A stretch of 64,000 nucleotides of DNA from Streptomyces sp. NBC_00448 (lineage in GTDB: Bacteria > Actinomycetota > Actinomycetes > Streptomycetales > Streptomycetaceae): positions 8,753,501-8,817,500 of the forward strand of contig NZ_CP107913.1 in the NCBI RefSeq assembly GCF_036014115.1, in the 5' to 3' direction. The notes beneath the pieces are model-generated. The model was not told where the DNA came from. It made no database searches and worked only from the letters and a program-made list of their open reading frames with translations. How positions within the stretch are numbered: position 1 is the first letter of the stretch; each line of letters starts with the position of its first letter. A program made the translations under genes and the position numbers. This document shows positions 50,113-56,522 of this stretch, one piece after another.

Positions 50113-50715
50113 ATGGCCGCCGTGCGCACCGAACGTCGTCCCGAGCAGCCCGCCAAAGAGCCGGTGGCGCTCAAGCTGCTGGTGGCCGGCGGTTTCGGCG
50201 CGGGCAAGACCACGCTGGTCGGCGCGGTCAGCGAGATCCGCCCGCTGCGCACCGAGGAGTCGCTGAGCGAGGTCGGCCGCCCGGTCGACAGCACCGTCGG
50301 GGTCGAGGGCAAGCGGACCACCACGGTCGCCATGGACTTCGGCCGGATCACGCTGCGCGAGAACCTGGTGCTCTACCTGTTCGGCACTCCCGGGCAGGAC
50401 CGATTCTGGTTCCTGTGGGACGAGTTGGCGCAGGGTGCGCTCGGCGCGGTGGTGCTCGCCGACACCCGGCGGCTGGCCGACTGCTTCGCCGCCGTCGACT
50501 ACTTCGAGCAGCGCGGCATCCCCTTCGCGGTGGCCGTCAACTGCTTCGACGGCGCCGAGTTGCACGACCCGCAGCACGTCCGCGAGGCGCTCGACATCGA
50601 GGCGGGCGTGCCGGTGGTGCTGTGCGACGCGCGCGAGCGCGACTCGGCGAAGAACGTCCTGATCAGCGTGGTCGAGCACGCCGCGAACATGGCGGCGCGG
50701 CGGAGCGCCGGGTAA
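50113..50715 (+). CDS. cvnD: Conservon small GTPase CvnD
   Basis: A 200-residue Ras-like/MglA-type GTPase of the CvnD family. P-loop VAGGFGAGKTTL (about residues 24-35), a Thr-rich switch I (RTTTVAMDFG), the G3 motif in the family form LFGTPGQDRFWF, and AVNCFDG in place of NKxD. It should cycle on the membrane-associated CvnA-B-C complex. The 178-base gap before it is long for a conservon and may hold a separate promoter. Confidence 0.92.
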   Translation: MAAVRTERRPEQPAKEPVALKLLVAGGFGAGKTTLVGAVSEIRPLRTEESLSEVGRPVDSTVGVEGKRTTTVAMDFGRITLRENLVLYLFGTPGQDRFWFLWDELAQGALGAVVLADTRRLADCFAAVDYFEQRGIPFAVAVNCFDGAELHDPQHVREALDIEAGVPVVLCDARERDSAKNVLISVVEHAANMAARRSAG

Positions 50716-50754
50716 CTGCCCTCGTCTGAAACACGGTTGACGGTGCATCAGTCT

Positions 50755-50782
50755 TGATCCGTGATCCGTGATCCGTGAGCCG
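50755..50782. repeat. TGATCCG heptamer repeat
   Basis: Three exact copies of TGATCCG and one TGAGCCG follow the cvnD stop. The last unit can pair with CGGCTCAC at 50802-50809 to make an eight-base hairpin, possibly the conservon terminator. Confidence 0.6.
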
Positions 50783-50805
50783 TCGGTCGTGGGTTGGCCG
50801 GCGGC

Positions 50806-51225
50806 TCACGTGTGTGCGGGGACGTCCGGGCCATCCGCCGTGTCCGCGCCGGCGGTGCCCCCCTCCTGCGGCGCCGAACTCCCGTTCTCCGCGAGCCACT
50901 TCGCCGCAGTCTCGCCGAGTTCCGCGTCCCGTCCCGCGAGCATCGTGGTGATCATCTTCACGTCGCCGCGCAGTGACCACGCGGGGTGCCCGAAGGTCGC
51001 CGGGTTGTTCCCCTCGATCAGGAAGTGCGCGGGCCACGCGGTCCCGTAGCCGATCAGCGGGAGCGCGGCGGCGTATCGCGCCCGCCCGCGGGCCAGGCCG
51101 TAGCCGCTGACCGCGAGTCCGGTCAGCGTGCCGACGAGATGCACCCAGCGGGTCGCCGCCTTGGAGTGCATCGCCACGTAGTAGGGCCAGAACTCCTCGA
51201 AGGAGCCGTAGGTCTGCTTCGTCAT
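50806..51225 (-). CDS. DUF962 (Mpo1-like) membrane protein
   Basis: A 139-residue protein with the DUF962 pattern: YGSFEEFWPYYVAMHSKAATRWVHLVGTLTGLAVSGYGL, then LPLIGYGTAWPAHFLIEGNNPATFGHPAWSLRGDVKMI. The yeast relative Mpo1 is an Fe-dependent dioxygenase acting on 2-hydroxy fatty acids, and the His residues in MHSKAATRWVH and AHFLIEGNNPATFGHP are of that type; the bacterial role is unknown. One or two membrane segments. Leaderless from a good promoter. Confidence 0.83.
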   Translation of the reverse strand: MTKQTYGSFEEFWPYYVAMHSKAATRWVHLVGTLTGLAVSGYGLARGRARYAAALPLIGYGTAWPAHFLIEGNNPATFGHPAWSLRGDVKMITTMLAGRDAELGETAAKWLAENGSSAPQEGGTAGADTADGPDVPAHT

Positions 51226-51231
51226 TACCGC

Positions 51232-51260
51232 ACAGTAGCGCCGGGCCTGGACCTTGTCAG
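51232..51260 (-). promoter_or_regulatory. Leaderless promoter of the DUF962 gene
   Basis: Minus strand: -35 CTGACA (51260-51255), 17-base spacer, -10 TACTGT (51237-51232), then six bases to the ATG at 51225. A near-consensus promoter. Confidence 0.7.
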
Positions 51261-51277
51261 GGGTCCGTGCTATGTTC

Positions 51278-51308
51278 TTCTCATATCGAGAAGTACTCAT
51301 AGTGAGAA
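51278..51308. promoter_or_regulatory. Probable NrtR-type operator
   Basis: Two adjacent inverted repeats, TTCTC-5-GAGAA (51278-51292) and CTCA-3-TGAG (51296-51306), form an AT-rich patch of near-palindromic overall symmetry. A -10-like TATGTT (51271-51276) with TGGACC 17 bases before it puts the transcription start within the patch, so binding of the Nudix regulator encoded just downstream would repress it. Confidence 0.6.
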
Positions 51309-51367
51309 TGACTCGGGACGGGTACGGGCGGCGCGACGCGGCCGGCAAGCGGATGGAGGGGGCTGTC

Positions 51368-52270
51368 GTGGACGCGGCGCAGCATGACCACAGTGACGAA
51401 CAGGAGCTGCGGGAGCGGGACTTCCTCGCCGACTACGACCCGCGCGCGTTCGACCCGATCGCGGTGACCGTCGACGTGGTAGTGCTGACCCTGCGTCAGG
51501 GCCGGCTGCACGTCCTCGCGATCGAGCGCGGCGGACCGCCGTTCGCAGGAGCCTGGGCGCTGCCCGGCGGGTTCGTCCGGGCCGGGAAGGAGTCGCTCGA
51601 CGCGGCCGCGGCCCGCGAACTCGCCGAGGAGACCGGCCTGGACGCCACCACGCTCGGCCGGGTCCACCTCGAACAGCTCGGTTCGTACGGCCACCCGGAC
51701 CGCGACCCGCGCATGCACGTCGTCTCGATCGCCTACCTCGCCTTCGCGCCGGGCCTGCCCGACGCCCAGGCGGGTGGCGACGCGGCCGGCGCCGACTGGC
51801 TCCCGGTGGCGGCGGTCGCCCCCGCCGGGCAACCGGAAACGGCAGCTCGGCGTCCCTTCGAGCAGGGTCGGCCGACCGGAACCCACGGGGGTGGTACCGG
51901 TCGCCGACCCGTTCCTTCGGCACCCGGCGAGGCCGTGCTCGCCTTCGACCACCCGCTCATCCTCGCCGACGCCCTGGAGCGGGCCCGCGGCAAGATCGAG
52001 TACACGCCGCTGGCGACCGCGTTCCTCGCCGAGACCTTCACCATCAGCGAGTTGCGCGCGGTCTACGAGACGGTGTGGGGCGCCTCGCTGCACGCCGGCA
52101 ACTTCCACCGCAAGGTGCTGTCCGTCCCCGGCTTCGTGGAGTCCACCGGGCAGACCGACACCCGCCCCGGCAGCCGCGGCGGTCCCCGCGCCCGCCTCTA
52201 CCGGGCCGGCGACGCCAAGCTGCTGCACCCCGCGCTTCTGCGGCCGGACCGTGAGGCGGACATACGATGA
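51368..52270 (+). CDS. NrtR-type Nudix-domain transcriptional regulator
   Basis: A 300-residue regulator: an N-terminal Nudix domain (about residues 30-150; LPGGFVRAGKESLDAAAARELAEETGL) joined to a C-terminal winged helix (DHPLILADALERARGKIEYTPLATAFL, FTISELRAVYETVWGASLHAGNFHRKVLSVPGFVE). NrtR proteins bind ADP-ribose or related nucleotides and repress NAD-metabolism genes. The Nudix box has one extra residue in the Gx5E part, so it may sense rather than hydrolyse. A linker insert of about 25-30 residues (near 160-190) is coded by a long inverted repeat. GTG at 51368 follows GGAGGGGG. ATGA overlap with the next gene. Confidence 0.83.
   Translation: MDAAQHDHSDEQELRERDFLADYDPRAFDPIAVTVDVVVLTLRQGRLHVLAIERGGPPFAGAWALPGGFVRAGKESLDAAAARELAEETGLDATTLGRVHLEQLGSYGHPDRDPRMHVVSIAYLAFAPGLPDAQAGGDAAGADWLPVAAVAPAGQPETAARRPFEQGRPTGTHGGGTGRRPVPSAPGEAVLAFDHPLILADALERARGKIEYTPLATAFLAETFTISELRAVYETVWGASLHAGNFHRKVLSVPGFVESTGQTDTRPGSRGGPRARLYRAGDAKLLHPALLRPDREADIR
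51865..51910 (+). repeat. Long inverted repeat inside the Nudix regulator gene
   Basis: Arms at 51865-51879 and 51897-51910 pair almost perfectly (one unpaired C). The stretch encodes a linker that other NrtR proteins, as I know the family, do not need; it may be an in-frame inserted palindromic element. Confidence 0.5.
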
Positions 52271-53413
52271 GCGCCGCCGCCGCGCGTACCGTCCCCGGCC
52301 GCTCGGCTGCCGCCGCCGGACCGGGCGGGCACCCACACCCACAAGCCGACCGGCACCCGGCAGCGGACGGCCGACCCGAACCACGCACCTTCGACGAGGC
52401 CCTGGCCGTACTCGACAGCGGCGGCACCGCTTTCCCCGCCGACCCCGTGCAGGCCGCGAGCCGCTTCCGCCGGCTGGCCCGGCTGCTCCACCCGGACACC
52501 GCACCGCCCGGCCGCGCCGCGCAGGCCACCGCCGCGTTCGCCCGGCTCACCGCCGCCTGGCACGACCACGACCGGCAGATCCTCACCGGCCCCCGGTACC
52601 GCTACGTACTCGGCCCGCTGCTGGCCGCCGGCGACCTAGCCGACCTGCACACCGCCCGCTACGACCACGACGGCGAGCGCCGCACCGCCGTCCTGAAGAT
52701 CCCCCGGCAGCCGCGCGACAACGACCTCGCCGAGCACGAGGCCGACGTCCTGACCCGTCTCCACACCGTCGGCGAACGTCGGCACCGCGCCTACGCGCCC
52801 ACCCTCGTGGAGAGTTTCCGGCACCACGCCGACGACGGCACCGAGCGCCTGGTCAACGCGCTCGCGCCGCTCACCGGCTTCCACAGCCTCGCCGCCGTCG
52901 CGGCCGCCCACCCCGGCGGGCTCGACCCTCCCCCATGGCCCTGCGGGCGTGGGGGCGCCCCCAGACGCCGCGTGGATGTGGCGCCGCCTGCTCACCGCGC
53001 TGGGCTGGGCCCACCGCGCCGGGCTGGTGCACGGCGCGGTTTTCCCCGAACACGTCCTCATCCAACCCGAGTTGCACGGTCTGGTACTGGTCGACTGGTG
53101 CTACGCCACCGCTGTCGGCACCGACGTACCTGTCCTGATCCACCACCACGCCGACGACTACCCGCCCGAGGCGCGGCAGCACCAACCCGCCTCCCCGGCC
53201 ACCGACATCCACCTCGCCTCGCTCTGCGTACGCCGCCTGGTCGGCCCCCACGCCCCGGGCCCGATGCGCGCCTTCCTGCGCGGCTGCACCCTGCCCGGCC
53301 AGAACTCCCGTCCGCAGGACGCCTGGCAGCTGCTCGCCGAACTCGACGACCTCCTCGACCGGCTCTACGGGCCCCGCATTTTCCGCCCGTTCACGATGCC
53401 GACTGCCAACTGA
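52267..53413 (+). pseudogene. J-domain/kinase-like protein, frameshifted by a palindromic insert
   Basis: Two frames together make one protein of about 370 residues. The first (from ATG 52267) carries a J-domain with the HPD motif (SRFRRLARLLHPDTAP, about residues 63-78) and the N-lobe of a kinase-like fold (AVLKIPRQPRDNDLAEHEADVL). It leaves the frame near 52927. The rest is in the +1 frame: WMWRRLLTALGWAHRAGLVHGAVFPEHVLI (catalytic-loop position, HGA for HRD) and LVLVDWCYA (VDW for DFG), ending at 53413. The break coincides with a 34-37-base palindromic element. Either a pseudogene, or an N-terminal J-domain piece is still made. Confidence 0.75.
52929..52963. mobile_element. Small palindromic repeat element inserted in a coding gene
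   Basis: A three-arm element: CCCCCA (52930-52935), TGGGGG (52950-52955) and CCCCCA (52958-52963). The right part is a perfect 14-base palindrome (52950-52963), so two different hairpins can form. Removing about 34 bases restores the frame of the J-domain/kinase gene. It resembles the short GC-rich palindromes scattered through Streptomyces genomes; no transposase is encoded. Confidence 0.65.
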
Positions 53414-53511
53414 CCGACCCGGCAGGGCCGTTCACTCGGCGTGCGGTGTCGGCGAAGCACCGGTCGGCCACCACCCGCCACACACGCCACCACTTCACCA
53501 GGGGGAACACC

Positions 53512-54429
53512 ATGGGCAGCGGAAGCTGGTCCACCAACGTCTACGACGCCGCCGAGCGCTACCGTTCGGCCTCCGGCGCCAGCGCCTTCGCCTACAGCGA
53601 CCGCGTCAAGCACAGCGCACCGCGGTCGAGTTGGGCAGCGCACCCCTCGCTCGAACCGCACGGCCTCAGCACCCGCGAGAGCCGCGACTCCGCCGAGCAC
53701 CCCACCTCGCTGGCCATCTCCGTGCTCTTCGACGTCACCGGCTCGATGGGCGGCGTCCCGCGGGTCCTCCAGACCAAGCTGCCTGAACTTTTCGGACTGC
53801 TGCTGCGCAAGGGCTACACCGAGCACCCGCAGATCCTCTTCGGCGGCGTCGGCGACGCCACCTGCGACCGAGTGCCGCTCCAGCTCGGCCAGTTCGAGTC
53901 CGACAACCGGATGGACGAGCAGCTCGGCAACATCCTCCTCGAAGGCGGAGGAGGCGGCCAGATGACCGAGTCCTACGAACTCGCCCTCTACGCCATGGCC
54001 CGGCACACGTCCCTGGACTGCCACGAGAAGCGGGGCCGCCGCGGCTACCTCTTCCTCATCGGCGACGAGATGCCCTACGGCAAGGTGAAGGCCCGCGAGA
54101 TCCGCGACGTGCTCGGCGACCCCGTCCAGGAGGACATCCCGCTGCCCGAGATCCTCGCCGAACTGCGCCGCAAGTTCCACGTCTTCTACATCCTCCCGGC
54201 CGGCGCCTCGCACGCCGGCAACTCCGAGGTCCTCACCCTCTGGCGCCGCCTGCTGGGCCAGAACGTGATCGAGCTGGACGACCTCGACGCCGTCTGCGAG
54301 ACCATCGCGCTCACCGTCGGCCTCGGCGAGGAGGCCATCGACCTCGCCGCGGGCCTCGCCGACCTGGCCGAGGTCGGCTCCACCGTGGGCCCCTCGGTGG
54401 CCCGGGCGCTCACCCCCCTGACGCGCTGA
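53512..54429 (+). CDS. MIDAS (von Willebrand A-like) protein
   Basis: A 305-residue cytosolic protein with a VWA-like core. The metal-site motif reads VLFDVTGSMGGV (DxTxS, about residue 75), and the fold continues through ILFGGVGDATCDRVP, GGGGGQMTESYELALYAMARH and YLFLIGDEMPYGKVKAREI. No membrane segment or signal peptide. Such proteins often work with ATPases or chaperones, which fits the J-domain/kinase gene upstream. GGGGGA lies six bases before the ATG. 98 bases separate it from the broken gene. Confidence 0.8.
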   Translation: MGSGSWSTNVYDAAERYRSASGASAFAYSDRVKHSAPRSSWAAHPSLEPHGLSTRESRDSAEHPTSLAISVLFDVTGSMGGVPRVLQTKLPELFGLLLRKGYTEHPQILFGGVGDATCDRVPLQLGQFESDNRMDEQLGNILLEGGGGGQMTESYELALYAMARHTSLDCHEKRGRRGYLFLIGDEMPYGKVKAREIRDVLGDPVQEDIPLPEILAELRRKFHVFYILPAGASHAGNSEVLTLWRRLLGQNVIELDDLDAVCETIALTVGLGEEAIDLAAGLADLAEVGSTVGPSVARALTPLTR

Positions 54430-54596
54430 CGCCGGCCCGCCCCGCCCGCTCGCCTGCCGCCCGTACGGCGGGCGGGGTGGGCAGGGCGGGATGGGGCAGG
54501 TCAGAGCCGGTGCGAGGCCGGATCAGGACAGACGGTCACCCCGGCGACCCGGTACCCGGCGCGCGTACTGCGGCCCGGCAACGCAAGGAGTTCCCC

Positions 54597-55847
54597 GTGC
54601 ACACCATGGTCGTCGACCTCGGCTACGGCGACGCCGGCAAGGGCGCCGTGGTCGCGCGCCTGTGCCAGGAGCGGACCGTCACCGCCGTCGTACGGTTCAA
54701 CGGCGGCCCGCAGGCCGCCCACAACGTGGTGACCGCCGACGGCCGCCACCACACCTTCGCCCAGTTCGGCGCCGGCACCTTCCACGGCACCCCCACCCAC
54801 CTGTCCCGCTTCATGTCCGTCGACCCGCTCGCCCTGGCCGCGGAGGCCGACCACCTCCGCGCCCTGGGCGTCCCGGCGCCGTACGGCCTGCTCACCGTGG
54901 ACCGCGCGGCGCGCCTCGTCACGCCGTACCACGCCGCCGCCAACCGGCTGCGCGAGCAGGCCCGCGGCGCGGACCGGCACGGCTCGTGCGGCATGGGTGT
55001 GGGGGAGACCGCCCGCTACGGCCTGGCGCACCCGGCCGACGCGCCGACCGTGGGCGACTGCGCCTCCCGGCCGCGGCTGCTGCGCACGTTGTGCCTGCTG
55101 CGCGACCGCCTCACCGACGAGCTCGGGCCGCTGCCCGCGCCGCCGGTCGAGGACTGCGCGGCCGCGTTCGCCGCGTTCGCCGACGCGGTGGCCCTCACCG
55201 ACGAGACCCACCTGCGCCGCCTGGTCCGCTTTGGCCCGCTCGTCTTCGAAGGCGCCCAGGGCGTCCTGCTCGACGAGTGGCACGGCTTCCACCCGTACAC
55301 CACCTGGTCGACCACCACCTTCGCCAACGCCGAGACGCTGCTCGCCGAGGCCGGCGCGGCGGATGCGGCGCGCCGGATCGGCGTGGTCCGCACGTACACC
55401 GTCCGGCACGGTCCTGGCCCGCACGTCACCGAGGAGCCGGAACTGGCCGCGGCACTGCCCGAACCGCACAACGGCCACGGCCGCTGGCAAGGCGCCTTCC
55501 GCGTCGGGCACTTCGACGCGGTCGCGCACGCGTACGCCGTCGCGGTGTGCGGGGGAGTGGACGCGCTGGCCGTCACCCACCTGGACGCGCCGCCGCGCTG
55601 CCCGGCACTGCGGATCTGCCACGGCTACGCGATCGAGGGCCGGTTGGTGGAACGACTCCCGGTAAGCCCGGCCGGCGACCTCGACCGCCAGGTCACGCTC
55701 ACCCGCCAACTGCTGCGCGCGCACCCCGCGTTGTGGTCCACGCCCGAGCACTGGCCCGCCACGATCAGTGCCTTGCTCGGTGCACCGGTGGTGATGGAGT
55801 CGTACGGCCCGGCCCGCCAGGCGCTGACCGGTGCCGGGGTCGGATAG
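54597..55847 (+). CDS. Divergent adenylosuccinate synthetase-like (PurA family) enzyme
   Basis: A 416-residue relative of PurA, which uses GTP to join IMP and aspartate. The N-terminal loop is LGYGDAGKGAVV (residues 8-19) instead of WGDEGKGK; the catalytic Asp (12) and a His in NGGPQAAHNV (42) are kept, while the Glu of GDEGKG is Ala. EGAQGVLLDEWHGFHPYTTWSTTT and RTYTVRHGPGPHVTEE match PurA. Both the sequence drift and the company (NrtR, J/kinase, VWA, Nudix) argue against housekeeping purine synthesis. The GTG has AAGGAG six bases upstream. Its TAG lies in the next gene's -10 box. Confidence 0.82.
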   Translation: MHTMVVDLGYGDAGKGAVVARLCQERTVTAVVRFNGGPQAAHNVVTADGRHHTFAQFGAGTFHGTPTHLSRFMSVDPLALAAEADHLRALGVPAPYGLLTVDRAARLVTPYHAAANRLREQARGADRHGSCGMGVGETARYGLAHPADAPTVGDCASRPRLLRTLCLLRDRLTDELGPLPAPPVEDCAAAFAAFADAVALTDETHLRRLVRFGPLVFEGAQGVLLDEWHGFHPYTTWSTTTFANAETLLAEAGAADAARRIGVVRTYTVRHGPGPHVTEEPELAAALPEPHNGHGRWQGAFRVGHFDAVAHAYAVAVCGGVDALAVTHLDAPPRCPALRICHGYAIEGRLVERLPVSPAGDLDRQVTLTRQLLRAHPALWSTPEHWPATISALLGAPVVMESYGPARQALTGAGVG

Positions 55848-55850
55848 GGT
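55845..55850 (+). promoter_or_regulatory. -10 box of the Nudix gene, overlapping the PurA-like stop
   Basis: TAGGGT starts with the stop codon of the PurA-like gene and ends six bases before the GTG at 55857. The Nudix gene can thus be read as a leaderless mRNA apart from the operon. Confidence 0.5.
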
Positions 55851-55856
55851 CCGCGA

Positions 55857-56522
55857 GTGCCCACCGACCCCCCGCACGCCGGCTCCCAGCCCGCCAACTC
55901 CCCGTACACCGACCCCGATCGCGTCGACATCGGTCACGTCGAACCCGATCGCGCCGATTCCGATCCCGCCGACACCGCCCGTGCGGGCTCGTACCGCCCC
56001 GACTCGCACTGCTCCACCTGCGGAACGCCCTACCCCGACGCCGGGGTCTGGCCGCGCACCTGCCCCGCCTGCGGCCACACCGCCTACCACAACCCGCTGC
56101 CGGTCGCGGTGTGCCTGCTGCCGGTCCACGACGCGGACGGCACCGGTCTCGTCGTCATCCGCCGCACCATCCGGCCCGCGCTCGGCCGGCTCGCGCTTCC
56201 CGGCGGTTTCATCGACTTCGGCGAGACCTGGCAGCAGGCCACCACAAGGGAGTTGGCGGAGGAGACCGGAATCGTCGCCGGGGCGGCCGACGTGGTGCTC
56301 GCCGACGCCCTGACCGACACCGAGGGCGGCTACCTGCTGCTGTTCGGCCTGCTGCCGCCGCGCCCGGTCGGCGAACTGCCGCCCTCCGTGCCGACCGACG
56401 AGACCGAGGGCTACGAACTGCTGCACGCACCGCAGGAGTTGGGGTTCCCGCTGCACACCCTCGCGGTGCGCCGCTGGTTCGACGGCGGCTACGCCTCCAG
56501 CCCCCGCACCCGCACCTCGTAG
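55857..56522 (+). CDS. Zinc-ribbon Nudix hydrolase
   Basis: A 221-residue Nudix hydrolase. A Pro/Asp-rich lead is followed by a zinc ribbon (CSTCGTPY...CPACGH, about residues 52-74) as in NudC-like enzymes, then the Nudix fold with a complete box GGFIDFGETWQQATTRELAEETGI (about 116-139). It should hydrolyse a nucleoside diphosphate linked to another group, such as ADP-ribose or NAD(H); the substrate is not determinable. The 3' end overlaps the convergent GH31 gene by 34 bases. Confidence 0.86.
   Translation: MPTDPPHAGSQPANSPYTDPDRVDIGHVEPDRADSDPADTARAGSYRPDSHCSTCGTPYPDAGVWPRTCPACGHTAYHNPLPVAVCLLPVHDADGTGLVVIRRTIRPALGRLALPGGFIDFGETWQQATTRELAEETGIVAGAADVVLADALTDTEGGYLLLFGLLPPRPVGELPPSVPTDETEGYELLHAPQELGFPLHTLAVRRWFDGGYASSPRTRTS

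Noticed and set aside
46273..50715. A classical two-component system
   Set aside because: There is no response regulator; roadblock, DUF742 and GTPase genes make it a conservon.
52267..54429. One 720-residue fusion of J-domain and MIDAS protein
   Set aside because: The middle 180 residues are nonsense created by the frameshift; the kinase-like C-terminal half lies in the other frame and the MIDAS gene has its own start and ribosome binding site.
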